DNA from: Deltaproteobacteria bacterium
GTDB taxonomy: Bacteria > Myxococcota_A > UBA9160 > UBA4427
NCBI GenBank assembly: GCA_029261855.1
Contig: JAJDAN010000003.1
Span: 124,001 to 188,000, forward strand
DNA: 64,000 nucleotides
Reading direction: 5' to 3'
Part shown: positions 16,347 through 25,895 of the stretch, piece after piece
Numbering within the stretch: position 1 is the first letter of the stretch
Layout of the letters: the number at the start of each line of letters is the position of its first letter
The notes under the pieces: generated by a model
Database searches by the model: none
Told to the model about the DNA's origin: nothing
Seen by the model: the letters and a program-made list of their open reading frames with translations, nothing else
Made by a program: the position numbers and the translations under genes

Positions 16347-19217
16347 TCAGTCGCCCGGCGGCAGGAAGTACTCCGTGTTGCTGCTGCGATCGCGTCGTTC
16401 CATGCCCACTTCGTGGGTGTCCGCCGTCAGCCACACGGGCAGCTGCGTCGCGTAGTCGGGACTCCCCGGGACACCCGACGGACCCCCCGGCATCGAGTTC
16501 TCGCCCGCGATGGCGGGGCCGGGCAGCGCCGAGGGATTCGCCTCGCCGACATAGCGACGCACGGGCCCCCCGCCGAACATGAACGAATTCAGACCCGTGC
16601 CACGAGCACCGAAGCCCGAGGCGTTGACGACGTTGTAGCCACCGTCGCGGGAGATACCGCGCAGCTGCGCGCCGACGTTGTCGAAGCCGGCCTCCGGCGG
16701 AATCGACCAGGCCGGATTGAAGGCGTGATCGAACACGATGCGATGCAGCTTGCCCCAGCGGTAATCGTCCTGATCGGTCGAGTTCGCGAAGGCCGGTGCG
16801 AACTCGTTCGAGGCGAGTGCGACCAGCGCCGACTGCAGGGCCTCGAGCAGCGCGAGGTCCCGGCGCTCTTCGGCGGACAGCGAGCCGGGGTTCGGGATCC
16901 AATCGATCCCCGCGGCCGCCACGCCCGTGTACGGCGACTGCGACAGCATGTGATGCAACGCCTTGAGGGCCTCGGTCGAGCCGGCGCCGAGACCGAAGTC
17001 GGCCAGGCGCGCGTCGATCACGGCGCGGATCGCCTTGCCCCGCCAGAGGTTGTAGATCGTGGCGGAAACGCTGGCTGCCGCCTCCTCGTTCGAGACGAGG
17101 GGACCGTTCTTGCCCGGCTTGTCGGCGGCATCCCAGCCTTCCGGGATGCCCGTCGGTGTCGAATAGTCCCAGTCGGCGAGACGCGCGATGGCCTCCGCGA
17201 CGCCGGGGTCACCCGCCAGCGCCGCGAGCTCCGCCGGCGCGCCCGGGGCACTCGCGTTGTCGAAGGCCGTCAGCAGGAACGGCGTCATCAGTTCCGCGTC
17301 GAGCTGCTGGGTGTTCGCCTGGATGCGCTTCATCGTGTTGCGCGTGACGGGCTTGCCCAGGTCGATGGTCTCCTGGATCAAGCGCGTGATGCGCCCGGCC
17401 CGCATGCCGATCGCGTAGCCCGGGTTCAGGTAGTAGATGGCCGTGGGCTTCGACGGTCGGTACTGGTTGATCGGATCGTTGTCGAGGGAGGTGCCCGCCG
17501 GATCGTTGTTGGCGTTCACGAAGAAGCCGTTCGCCGGATTCAAGGTCTGGGGCATCTCGTCTGCGGGAAGCACCGCGTAGGGGATGGCCTGCCCCTGGCT
17601 GCGCGCCGGGTCCGGCACCCAGTTCGCCGGTCCCGAGCCGTCGCGAATGAACATCGGACCGAGGCCGTCGTAGGGCGCGCCGTCCTCGAGGTCGCGACGC
17701 AGGGGATTCTCGGCGCTCGCGAAATAGCCGAGGTTGCCGTCGACGTCGGCATAGGCCCAGTTCTGGGACCCCACGTCGAAGTGCGAGAGACCCTCGAGGA
17801 AGTCGCTCAGATTCTCCGCGCGATTCCAGAGCCGGAAGGTCTCGAGTTCGCCGGTTGCGTGGAAGCCCGTGTACTGGAGGACCAGCGCGGTGGTCACGCC
17901 CCCACCGCCAATCACGCTGGGATCGGTGATGTCGATGACCGGGCCGAAGCTGCGAAACGGCACCGTGACGATGAGCGTCTGCTCGAGGGGCAGGCCCGCG
18001 TCCACCAGGTTGTCGTCGACGCCGTCGCCGATCGCATTGAAGAAGTAGGTGGTGATTTCGACTTCCGCCGGATGCAACACGCCTTCGCTCTCGAGACACG
18101 CGATCGAACCCAGGGCCAGGCAGTTCGGGGTCAGCACGTGGAAGGTGTCGAGAAAGGTGTCGGTCACGTCCATGGGGTTCGTGGTGGCGCCCCAGGTGAC
18201 GCGCTCGGTCTGACCGAGGATGACTCCCGGCGTACCCGGGAAGCCCACACCCGACACGTTCATGGGGCCGGCGACCGGATCGTCGCTGACCTGCAGGTGC
18301 AGCTCGTAGAAGGTCGACGGCGCATTCAAGGACAGGTGCGGATCGTTCGCGATCATCGGCTGTCCACTGTCGGTGCGTGACCCGGCGACGCCCCATTCAT
18401 TGCTGCCGACGAAGCTCTCGCGCGGGTTCAGCGCGCGGTCGAAATTCGACGCCAGCGACATGCGGTCCTGAACCCGACGGGCGGCGGCCGCCGCGAGGCC
18501 GAGCCTTTCGCGATCCACCGGAGCCGCGGCCTGGGCCAGGTAGGGGACGCTGCCCGTGGCATCGGGAACCGTCGAGGCCGGGTCCATGGGCGCGGCGCGA
18601 TAGACGTCCTGGCTGAACAGTGCCTGGCCGTCGAAGCCGTTCGAGACACCCGCCTCCACGAAGTCCTGCAACGCGATGGTCAGACCGACGTCGATATCCA
18701 ACGACAGACTCGCCGCGATCGCCTTGCCGATGGCCAGCGAATCGACGACGTCCCAAGGACGCGCCTGGGTCAGCTCGAGCGCGGCGTACTCCGGCGGCAG
18801 CGTGCCCTCGGCGAGCCAGGTGTTGACGCCGTCCGCGTAGGCCTGGAGGAGCGCCACCCCTTCCGGCGCCAGCGCGCCCAGCGAGCGCTGGGCCGCGCGA
18901 CGAAGCCCGACGGTGCGGTTCTGGATGTCACCCCCGAGGCGGCCGGGCCCGAGCAGCTCTGCGAGATCACCGCTCACCTCACGACGGGTCGCGTCCATCT
19001 GGAAGAAGCGATCCCGCGCATGCACGTAGCCCTGGGCGCGTGCCAGGTCGAGATCGTTCTCGGCCAGGAAGTGCGGAACGCCATCGTCGTCGAAGGTGAC
19101 CTTGACCTCGTCCTCGAGGCCGGGCAGGACGACGAACTTGTCGCACTGGACGGCGAGGCTGGCGGGCAGCACGACACACAGCAGAGCCAGCAGCGTGCGG
19201 AACGGGAGCGGACGCAT
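16347..19217 (-). CDS. penicillin acylase family protein (Ntn hydrolase), secreted
   Basis: A 956-residue periplasmic precursor. A signal peptide covers about residues 1-22. The alpha-subunit part contains VHARDRFFQMDATRREVSG, typical of the family. The autoprocessing site is GSNEW at residues 271-275, making Ser272 the N-terminal nucleophile of the beta subunit. The start is ATG 19217, with GGAGG ideally placed upstream. The family hydrolyses amides such as acyl-homoserine lactones, cyclic imides and beta-lactam side chains; the substrate cannot be chosen from sequence. At over 950 residues it is longer than penicillin G acylase (about 850). It is encoded 110 bases after the P450 on the same strand. 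Confidence 0.9.
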   Translation of the reverse strand: MRPLPFRTLLALLCVVLPASLAVQCDKFVVLPGLEDEVKVTFDDDGVPHFLAENDLDLARAQGYVHARDRFFQMDATRREVSGDLAELLGPGRLGGDIQNRTVGLRRAAQRSLGALAPEGVALLQAYADGVNTWLAEGTLPPEYAALELTQARPWDVVDSLAIGKAIAASLSLDIDVGLTIALQDFVEAGVSNGFDGQALFSQDVYRAAPMDPASTVPDATGSVPYLAQAAAPVDRERLGLAAAAARRVQDRMSLASNFDRALNPRESFVGSNEWGVAGSRTDSGQPMIANDPHLSLNAPSTFYELHLQVSDDPVAGPMNVSGVGFPGTPGVILGQTERVTWGATTNPMDVTDTFLDTFHVLTPNCLALGSIACLESEGVLHPAEVEITTYFFNAIGDGVDDNLVDAGLPLEQTLIVTVPFRSFGPVIDITDPSVIGGGGVTTALVLQYTGFHATGELETFRLWNRAENLSDFLEGLSHFDVGSQNWAYADVDGNLGYFASAENPLRRDLEDGAPYDGLGPMFIRDGSGPANWVPDPARSQGQAIPYAVLPADEMPQTLNPANGFFVNANNDPAGTSLDNDPINQYRPSKPTAIYYLNPGYAIGMRAGRITRLIQETIDLGKPVTRNTMKRIQANTQQLDAELMTPFLLTAFDNASAPGAPAELAALAGDPGVAEAIARLADWDYSTPTGIPEGWDAADKPGKNGPLVSNEEAAASVSATIYNLWRGKAIRAVIDARLADFGLGAGSTEALKALHHMLSQSPYTGVAAAGIDWIPNPGSLSAEERRDLALLEALQSALVALASNEFAPAFANSTDQDDYRWGKLHRIVFDHAFNPAWSIPPEAGFDNVGAQLRGISRDGGYNVVNASGFGARGTGLNSFMFGGGPVRRYVGEANPSALPGPAIAGENSMPGGPSGVPGSPDYATQLPVWLTADTHEVGMERRDRSSNTEYFLPPGD

Positions 19218-19327
19218 GGGAGAACCTCCATCGGGGCGCGAACCGGGGCCGTCCATTCTGCGCCCACGAACCCCCGGAGATCAAGCAGTTCTCGCGGCGT
19301 TGGACCCGCGGGGCCTACTCCACTCTG

Positions 19328-20497
19328 TCAGCCCGGCCGGGCGCGAATCTGGAGGCGCTCGGGGCAGCGGATGAAGAACACGGGCACGTACGGAGGCGCG
19401 TCTTCGACGACGTCCAGACTCGCGATGCGCTCGACCGCGCATTCCAGAGCGACGTTCGCCTCCAGGCGTCCGAGGGACGCGCCCAGGCAGTGATGGATGC
19501 CCGCACCGAACGCGAGGTGGCGGTTGGGATGACGCGCGACGTCGAAGTCGCCGGGCCGCTCGAAGCGGTCCGGATCACGCCCCGTCGCCCCGAACAGCAG
19601 CAGCACCTTCCGACCAGCCGGGATCTGTACGCCGTGCAGCTCGACGTCCCGCGTGGTGTGACGGAACAGCCCCTGATTCGGGGCGTCGTAGCGCAGGGAT
19701 TCCTCGACCGCGGTCGGCACCAGGGCACGGTCGTCTCGCAACCGTTGCCAGGCCTCGGGACGGCGCGCGAGCTCGAAGAAGAGATTCGCGATCAGGCCCG
19801 TCGTGGTCTCGTTGCCCGCCACCAGCAGGGAAAGACAGAACGACAGCACTTCCGGCACCGTCAGCCGTTCGCCCTTGTCGTTCGGCCGCAGGAGCTTGCT
19901 GATCACGTCTTCGCGCGGTTCGCGCGAGCGCGCGGCGATCACGTCCGAGAAATAGGCGTCGAATTCGGCCTGGGACGCGCGCGGGTCGACGCGACCGCCG
20001 ATGGCACCGACGATGTCGTCGGACCACTTGCGAAAGCGATCGCGGTCCTCGCTCGGCACGCCGAGCATCTCTGCGATGACGACGACGGGAATCGGGATCG
20101 CGTAGGCGTCCACCCAGTCCGCCTCGCCCTGCTCGAGAATCCGGTCGAGACACGCGTTCGCACAGTCGCGCACCAACGGCTCGCAGGCGCGGACCGCGCG
20201 CGGCGTGAACGCCTTCGCGATGATCGATCGCAATCGTGTGTGCTCGGGCGGGTCCGACTGGAGGATCGAGGCAACCGGCGACTCGAAGCGCTTCGGCCCC
20301 GGCCCCCAGGTCGTCGAGAAGTCCTGCCAGTTCTGCGCGGCCGCCTCGACGTCGGCATAGCGACTGATCACGAAGATCCCGTGCTTCTCGACCTCGAACA
20401 CCGGGGCATCCTGTTGCAGCCGCCGGTAGTACGGAAAGGGATCGGCGATCACGGCCGGATCGAAGGGGTCGTAGTCTCCGAGGGATGCAGCGGACAC
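19328..20497 (-). CDS. cytochrome P450, bacterial class I type
   Basis: A 389-residue soluble P450 mono-oxygenase. Visible are the I-helix oxygen-binding AGNETT, the ExxR of the K-helix (EESLR), and the haem loop FGAGIHHCLG with axial Cys337. SDPPEHTRLR matches CYP107/CYP125-like bacterial enzymes acting on lipids, terpenes or steroids. The GTG at 20497 lies two bases past the stop of the upstream MDR gene, giving a tight operon SDR -> MDR -> P450. No ferredoxin or reductase gene is adjacent, so electrons must come from partners encoded elsewhere. Confidence 0.92.
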   Translation of the reverse strand: MSAASLGDYDPFDPAVIADPFPYYRRLQQDAPVFEVEKHGIFVISRYADVEAAAQNWQDFSTTWGPGPKRFESPVASILQSDPPEHTRLRSIIAKAFTPRAVRACEPLVRDCANACLDRILEQGEADWVDAYAIPIPVVVIAEMLGVPSEDRDRFRKWSDDIVGAIGGRVDPRASQAEFDAYFSDVIAARSREPREDVISKLLRPNDKGERLTVPEVLSFCLSLLVAGNETTTGLIANLFFELARRPEAWQRLRDDRALVPTAVEESLRYDAPNQGLFRHTTRDVELHGVQIPAGRKVLLLFGATGRDPDRFERPGDFDVARHPNRHLAFGAGIHHCLGASLGRLEANVALECAVERIASLDVVEDAPPYVPVFFIRCPERLQIRARPG

Positions 20498-20499
20498 CG

Positions 20500-21510
20500 T
20501 TATACCGCCAGCAACAGCTTGCCGGTGTGGCCGCCGGTGAAGAGCAGGCCGAGCGCGTCCCCGAAACGTTCGAGGCCCTCCTCTACGTGCTCGTCGAGAC
20601 GGATCTCGCCCCGGGCGAGCCAACCTCCCAGTGCTTCTTCCGCCTCGCCGTAGCGGTCCGGGAAGTGGTTCACCGCGAAGCCTTCCATCCGCGCGTGACG
20701 CTCGGCCAACCGCAGGTAGAGCGATGGGCCGCGAACACCCTGGGACATGTCCCCTTGGTACTGCGAGATCGCACCGCAGATCACCACGCGCGCCCGCTCC
20801 CGGATCTGATCGAGCAGCACGTCGAGCAGCTCGCCGCCGACATTGTCGAAGAAGACGTCGACACCGTCCGGCGCCAGCTCGCGCAGGCGGGCCGCGACGT
20901 CCTCGCCCTTGTAGTCGATGGCCGCGTCGAAGCCCAGGGCTTCCACCAGGTGCTTCGTCTTTGCCGGACCGCCCGCGATACCGATCACCCGGGCTCCGTC
21001 GAGCTTCGCGATCTGCCCGGCGAGGGAACCCACCGCCCCTGCGGCGCCGGAAACGACGAAGGTCTCACCGGCCTTGACGAAGCCGACGTGGCGCACGCCC
21101 ATGTACGCCGTGAAGCCCGACGTCAGCCCGAGCACACCGAGCCGCGCCGAGAGCGGCGCCCGCGTCTCGTCTGCCTTGACGAGCATGCCCGCCGGGACGG
21201 TCGCAACCGACCGCGCGCCAACGGGGCCACACACGGCGTCTCCCGGGGCGAATCCGGCGGACCGGCTCTCGCGCACATGGCCGACCCCGAAGGCCATGAT
21301 CGTGCCGCCGATGGGAACGGGCGTGTGGTAGCTCTCTTCCTCGAGCGTGGTCCGGATGAAGGCGTCGATGGAGAGATGTGTGACGTCGACACGCACCTGA
21401 CCGTCGGCGAGGGCTTCGAGGCCCTCCTCTTCGATCCGGAAATTCGACGACCCCGGGATGCCCGTGGGCCGGCTCGCCAACACGACCTTGCGCGAGGTGT
21501 CCGTCGCCAT
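20500..21510 (-). CDS. NADP-dependent MDR oxidoreductase (leukotriene B4 dehydrogenase/PTGR-like)
   Basis: A 336-residue zinc-free medium-chain reductase. The N-terminal GroES-like domain lacks zinc ligands; the Rossmann domain holds VSGAAGAVGSLAGQIAKLDG and IGIAGG, followed by FDNVGGELLD, the signature of the PTGR1/curA-type NADP enzymes that reduce alpha,beta-unsaturated ketones or aldehydes. It begins one base after the SDR stop and ends two bases before the P450 start, so the three are surely co-transcribed. Together they could oxidise and reduce an alicyclic or unsaturated lipid; the actual substrate is unknown. Confidence 0.9.
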   Translation of the reverse strand: MATDTSRKVVLASRPTGIPGSSNFRIEEEGLEALADGQVRVDVTHLSIDAFIRTTLEEESYHTPVPIGGTIMAFGVGHVRESRSAGFAPGDAVCGPVGARSVATVPAGMLVKADETRAPLSARLGVLGLTSGFTAYMGVRHVGFVKAGETFVVSGAAGAVGSLAGQIAKLDGARVIGIAGGPAKTKHLVEALGFDAAIDYKGEDVAARLRELAPDGVDVFFDNVGGELLDVLLDQIRERARVVICGAISQYQGDMSQGVRGPSLYLRLAERHARMEGFAVNHFPDRYGEAEEALGGWLARGEIRLDEHVEEGLERFGDALGLLFTGGHTGKLLLAV

Positions 21511-21511
21511 C

Positions 21512-22273
21512 CTACATCCCTCCCGACACGCTGATGACCTCTCCGGTGATCCAGGACGATCCCTTCGAGCACAGGAACAGCGCGGCCGCGCCCAGGTCTT
21601 CGGGGGTGCCGAGGCGACCGGCGGGCAGACGCAGGTTCTTCTCGAGCGCGGGCAGGTCGTCTTCGCCGAGCCGCAGCGCCTTCATCATGATCTCCGTCGG
21701 CACCGCACCGGGCATGATGCAGTTCACGCGCACGCGGGGCCCCAGCTCCATGGCGAAGGTGCGCGTCAGGGAATTCACGCCGGCCTTTGCCGCCGAATAG
21801 TGACCACTCCCCTTGACCGGATTCTCGCCCGCCTTCGACGAGATATTGAGGATCCGGCCCCCCTCCTGCATGTGCCGCGCGGCGACCACGCTGCAGACCC
21901 AGACCGAGGTCAGGTTGAGCTTCAGATTGGCGTCCCACTCGTCGCGCGGCAGCTTCGCGAGCTTGGCCTGGATCGGCGAGCCGCCCGCGTTGTTCACCCA
22001 GATGTCGAGTCGTCCGAACGCGTCCTGCGCGGCCTGGGCCAGGGCTTCGACGCTCTCGTCGTCGGTCACGTCCGTCGTCACGGCGATGGCCCGACCTCCC
22101 TCCGCCTCGATGGACTTCGCGACGGCGTCGATCTCCGCCGTTCGCCGTGCCGCGAGTACGACCGACGCGCCGGCGGCGGCGAGGGTCCGCGCGATCCCCT
22201 CGCCGATACCCCGCCCGGCACCCGTCACCACGGCGACCTCACCCGAAAGATTGTAGAGTTCTCCGACGTCCAT
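21512..22273 (-). CDS. SDR family oxidoreductase
   Basis: A 253-residue classical short-chain dehydrogenase. The cofactor motif TGAGRGIG is at residues 17-24, NNAG at 94-97, the catalytic Ser in ISSKAGE, and YxxxK is Tyr159-Lys163. The tail GEVISVSGGM is typical of FabG-like and 7-alpha-hydroxysteroid-dehydrogenase-like enzymes. The basic residue in AARR suggests NADP(H). First gene of the SDR-MDR-P450 operon; a divergent second SDR gene begins 157 bases away, so one regulated region may serve a single pathway. Confidence 0.92.
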   Translation of the reverse strand: MDVGELYNLSGEVAVVTGAGRGIGEGIARTLAAAGASVVLAARRTAEIDAVAKSIEAEGGRAIAVTTDVTDDESVEALAQAAQDAFGRLDIWVNNAGGSPIQAKLAKLPRDEWDANLKLNLTSVWVCSVVAARHMQEGGRILNISSKAGENPVKGSGHYSAAKAGVNSLTRTFAMELGPRVRVNCIMPGAVPTEIMMKALRLGEDDLPALEKNLRLPAGRLGTPEDLGAAALFLCSKGSSWITGEVISVSGGM

Positions 22274-22430
22274 CGATCGCTTCTCCCTGACTCCGTTCTC
22301 CGTTCCCGCAGTCTCTCCGGTTCCGACGCGCAACTCCCGAGAGCCTCCAGACCTTCGGTCGATAGCGATCGCGGGGCAATGAACGAAAAGGGAATTCTCG
22401 TACCGGTTCGGCCCCAGAGGAGACCCGCAC

Positions 22431-23201
22431 GTGCCCGACTTCAGCATGTTCGACCTGAGCGGCAAGGTGGCGGTCGTCACCGGCGGAAACGGGGGAATCG
22501 GACTGGGGCTCGCCCGCGGCCTGGCCAAGGCGGGCGCCAACGTCGCGATCTGGGCGCGCAACGAAGCCAAGTGCGAGAGCGCCCAGAAGGAGCTCGAGGC
22601 CCTGGGCGTCCAGGCGATCGCCGTGGGCTGTGACGTGGCCCAGGAAGACGATGTGTCGCGCGCGGTCGCGACGACCCTCGAGAGCCTCGGCCGCATCGAC
22701 ATCTGTTTCGCCAATGCGGGCTTCGGGCACGCCGCCGACCCCTTGAAGCTCCGCATGGACGATTGGCGGAGATTGATGGCGACCAATCTGGACGGCGTGT
22801 TCCTGACTCTGCGCGAGACCGCGAAGCACATGGTCGAACGCGGCGGAGGCGGCAAGCTCGTGGCCATCTCCTCCATCACCGAGATCTTCGGCGCGCCGGT
22901 CCAGCCCCACTACGCGGCGAGCAAGGCCGGACTCGGCGGTCTCGTCCGCTCGTTGGCCGTCCGCTTCGCGCGCGACGACATCCAGGTCAATCTGATCCAA
23001 CCCGGCTGGATCGTCACCGACGCCACCAGCCCCGCGCTCGGTCATGCCAAGCTGAGCGAGACGATCGTCAAGCGAACTCCTGCCCGCCGTTGGGGCGAGA
23101 CGGCGGACCTCGAAGGTCTCGCCGTCTACCTCGCATCCGATGCCTCACGCTTCCACACGGGAGACAGCATCCGCGTGGACGGCGGATACTCGATCTTCTG
23201 A
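22431..23201 (+). CDS. SDR family oxidoreductase
   Basis: A 256-residue classical SDR: TGGNGGIG (17-24), NAG at 95-97, catalytic Ser in AISSITE and Tyr161-Lys165 (YAASK). The C-terminal GDSIRVDGGYSIF fits 3-oxoacyl-reductase or glucose-dehydrogenase-like members. The start is a GTG preceded by GAGGAG. It is divergent from the SDR-MDR-P450 operon. The TPR lipoprotein gene follows 29 bases later on the same strand. Confidence 0.92.
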   Translation: MPDFSMFDLSGKVAVVTGGNGGIGLGLARGLAKAGANVAIWARNEAKCESAQKELEALGVQAIAVGCDVAQEDDVSRAVATTLESLGRIDICFANAGFGHAADPLKLRMDDWRRLMATNLDGVFLTLRETAKHMVERGGGGKLVAISSITEIFGAPVQPHYAASKAGLGGLVRSLAVRFARDDIQVNLIQPGWIVTDATSPALGHAKLSETIVKRTPARRWGETADLEGLAVYLASDASRFHTGDSIRVDGGYSIF

Positions 23202-23230
23202 GCCGAAACGATTTCAAAGAAGGGAAGACC

Positions 23231-24958
23231 ATGGACTCCACTCAGCGAAGTGCCACGCCCTGGATGCTGGTGCCCCTCATCTGCCTCGCACTCCTGGCCT
23301 GTCAGGACGAGGCCGCCCCGCCCGAAGCCACCGAAGCGGAAGCGGTGGCGCAGGGGGAAGGAGACGCGGCGCCGCGACTGCTCGACGAGCTCGGCGACTG
23401 GACGCACCCGATCCAGACCGCCTCGCCGGAAGCCCAACGCTACTTCGACCAGGGCCTGATCCTCACCTTCGGCTTCAACCACGAGGCAGCCATCCGGTCC
23501 TTCGAGGAGGCGGCGCGGCTGGACCCCACCTGCGCCATGTGCCGTTGGGGGATCGGATTCGCTCTCGGGCCGAACATCAACGCCGCCATGGGTCCCGAAG
23601 CCGCAGCGCGAGCCTATCGCGAGACCCAGCAGGCCGTGGCATTGCGCGAGCACGCGAGTCCCCGCGAACGCGCCTACATCGACGCGCTCTCGACGCGCTA
23701 CGCGGCTCCGGCGGAGCCGGCCGCGGACGACGCAGAGGCCGACGCCGGTCCCGCAGATCGCAGCGCCCTGGACCTCGCCTTTGCGAACGCCATGCGGTCG
23801 CTGCACGAGAGCGACCCCAACGACATCGATGCCGCCGTCCTCTTTTCGGAAGCACTGATGGATCTCTCGCCCTGGGCCTATTGGACTGCGGACCGCGAAC
23901 CACGCGAGCACACGGTGGAAGCGCTGGCCGTTCTCGAGGGGGTCTTCGAGACGACGCCCGATCACGTGGGCGCGAACCACCTGTACATCCACGCGGTCGA
24001 GGAGCACTTCCCCGAGCGGGGCGTGGCCGCCGCCGAGCGCCTGGTCGGCCTGGCACCCGACGCCGGGCACCTCGTGCACATGCCGTCCCACATCTTCTGG
24101 CGCGTGGGCCGCTACGGGGAGGCCGCCGGCCTCAACCAGCAGGCGATCGCGGCGGACGAACAGTACTTCGGGTGGTGCCGCCCCGGCGCGTTCTACTCCG
24201 CCGCCTACTACCCGCACAACGTTCACTTCCTGTGGGCGTCGGCTGCCTTCGAGGGCCAATCGGAACTGGCGCTGACGACGTCGCGCAAGCTCGATTCGGT
24301 CACCCGCGAGGCCGTCGAAGCGGCGCCCTTCGTTCAGGAATTCATGGCCATCCCGATCCTCACCCTGGTCCGCTTCGGCCGCTGGGACCAGGCTCTCGCC
24401 GAGCCGAAGCCCGACCCGGTGCACATCTATCTCACGGGCATCTGGAACTACGCCCGCGGACTCGCCTTCGTGCGCACCGGCAAGCTCGACGACGCCTGGA
24501 AGTCTCTCGAGCAGGTGCGAGCGATCGCCGCCACGGAGGAAGCCGCGGCCCTGGGTCTCGCGAGCAATACGTCGACGGCGCGAGACCTGCTCAACATCGG
24601 TAGCTATCACCTCGAGGGGGAGATCGCGCGCGCCGAGGGGCGCGGCGACGATGCCATCGAGGCGCTCGAGAACGCGGTCTCCTGGCACCAACAGCTGGTC
24701 TACATGGAGCCGCCCCCCTGGTACGCGCCGCCGCGCCTGGCTCTGGGTGCGGCCCTGCTCGAACAGGGAAAGGCCGCTGACGCCGAAGCCGTCTTCCTCG
24801 CCGATCTCGAGCAGTACCCGAAGAACGGCTGGTCCTACTACGGCCTGGCGGCGAGCCTGGCCGCCCAGGGCAAGGAAGGCGAGACGACCTGGGCGCGCGA
24901 CGCGTTCGCCAGTGCCTGGAAGAACGCCGACATCGAGCTGCCGGGCTCACAATTCTGA
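23231..24958 (+). CDS. TPR-repeat lipoprotein
   Basis: A 575-residue exported helical-repeat protein. The signal peptide ends LALLAC, with Cys18 or so as a lipidation site, followed by a Glu/Ala-rich linker. TPR-like helical pairs start at about residue 60 (RYFDQGLILTFGFNHEAAIRSFEEAARLDP, then CAMCRWG) and recur to the C-terminus. A conserved HAVEEH / HMPSHIFWRVGRY stretch at about 258-295 has several His and could bind metal. The CAMC pair near residue 99 is unusual for a TPR protein. Function unknown; protein-protein scaffolding at the envelope is likely. The start at ATG 23231 has GGGAAG upstream. Confidence 0.8.
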   Translation: MDSTQRSATPWMLVPLICLALLACQDEAAPPEATEAEAVAQGEGDAAPRLLDELGDWTHPIQTASPEAQRYFDQGLILTFGFNHEAAIRSFEEAARLDPTCAMCRWGIGFALGPNINAAMGPEAAARAYRETQQAVALREHASPRERAYIDALSTRYAAPAEPAADDAEADAGPADRSALDLAFANAMRSLHESDPNDIDAAVLFSEALMDLSPWAYWTADREPREHTVEALAVLEGVFETTPDHVGANHLYIHAVEEHFPERGVAAAERLVGLAPDAGHLVHMPSHIFWRVGRYGEAAGLNQQAIAADEQYFGWCRPGAFYSAAYYPHNVHFLWASAAFEGQSELALTTSRKLDSVTREAVEAAPFVQEFMAIPILTLVRFGRWDQALAEPKPDPVHIYLTGIWNYARGLAFVRTGKLDDAWKSLEQVRAIAATEEAAALGLASNTSTARDLLNIGSYHLEGEIARAEGRGDDAIEALENAVSWHQQLVYMEPPPWYAPPRLALGAALLEQGKAADAEAVFLADLEQYPKNGWSYYGLAASLAAQGKEGETTWARDAFASAWKNADIELPGSQF

Positions 24959-24972
24959 ATTCTGGAGCAAGC

Positions 24973-25818
24973 ATGCATTTCGGTCTGACGATCTTTCCCA
25001 CCGACTACTCGATCTCGCTACCGGAGCTGGCCGTCGAGGTCGAGCAGCGCGGCTTCGAATCCTTGTGGGTGGCCGAGCACTCCCACATCCCGACCTCGCG
25101 TCGGTCGCCCTGGCCCGGCGGCGCCGAGCTTCCGAAGATGTACTACGACACCCTCGACCCCTTCATCGCGCTCGCGGGTGCCGCCGCCGTCACGACCACT
25201 CTAAAACTCGCGACGGGCATCTGCCTGGTCGTCCAGCGCGACCCGATCCACACCGCCAAGGAAGTGGCGTCCCTGGACCAGCTATCGAAGGGCCGTTTCC
25301 TGTTCGGCGTCGGTGGCGGTTGGAACGCGGAAGAGATGGAAGACCACGGCACCGCGTTCGACGGGCGCTTCAAGCTGCTGCGCGAGCGGATCGAGGCCAT
25401 GAAGGTGATGTGGACGGCGAAGGAGGCCGAGTACCACGGCGAGCACGTGGACTTCGACCCGCTCTACATGTGGCCCAAGCCCGTCCAGAAGCCGCATCCC
25501 CCGATCCACGTCGGCGGCGTCTTCCCCGGCGGCGCCCGCCGCGCGGTCCGCTACGGCGACGGCTGGATCCCCATCGGGGGACGCGAAGACGACCTCGAGA
25601 AGTCGATCCCGGAATTCCGCAGCATGGCCGCCGACGCAGGCCGCGACCCCAAGAGCATGGAGGTCAGCATCTACGGCGTGGCTCCGGTGGAGAAGGTCAT
25701 CGCGCGCTACCGCGACGCCGGCGCCGACCGGGTCGTCTTCGGCCTACCGCCCGTCGCACGCGACGAGATCCTGCCGATCCTCGACAAGTGCGCTCAGGCG
25801 CGAGACGCGACCGCCTGA
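24973..25818 (+). CDS. LLM-class (luciferase-like) oxidoreductase, probable F420-dependent
   Basis: A 281-residue TIM-barrel flavin/F420 oxidoreductase. It starts FGLTIFPTDYSI and has ESLWVAEHSHIP, LKLATGICLVVQRDP, the conserved FGVGGGWNAEEMEDHG and PPIHVGG. The pattern matches the Rv2161c-type subfamily assigned to coenzyme F420. It uses reduced F420 (or FMNH2 if the cofactor guess is wrong) to reduce or oxidise an organic substrate that cannot be named. It follows the TPR gene by 14 bases with GGAGC upstream. Its stop codon lies inside a 13-bp tandem repeat. Confidence 0.87.
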   Translation: MHFGLTIFPTDYSISLPELAVEVEQRGFESLWVAEHSHIPTSRRSPWPGGAELPKMYYDTLDPFIALAGAAAVTTTLKLATGICLVVQRDPIHTAKEVASLDQLSKGRFLFGVGGGWNAEEMEDHGTAFDGRFKLLRERIEAMKVMWTAKEAEYHGEHVDFDPLYMWPKPVQKPHPPIHVGGVFPGGARRAVRYGDGWIPIGGREDDLEKSIPEFRSMAADAGRDPKSMEVSIYGVAPVEKVIARYRDAGADRVVFGLPPVARDEILPILDKCAQARDATA

Positions 25819-25895
25819 CGCAACCGCCTGACGCAACCGCCTGAAGCAACCGCCTGACGCAACCGCCTGACGCAACCGCCTAGGACGACCGCCTG
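25805..25895. repeat. 13-bp tandem repeat, about seven copies, spanning two gene ends
   Basis: The unit ACGCAACCGCCTG runs from 25805, with copies 2, 3 and 5 identical, copies 1, 4 and 6 differing by one base, and a degenerate copy 7. It contains the stop of the LLM gene and the last codons of the convergent hydrolase. Because 13 is not a multiple of 3, copy-number change would shift the frame past either stop. It is contiguous, not spaced, so it is not CRISPR. Confidence 0.9.

Noticed and set aside
25805-25895. CRISPR array
   Set aside because: Units of 13 bp are directly contiguous with no spacers and no cas genes are near.
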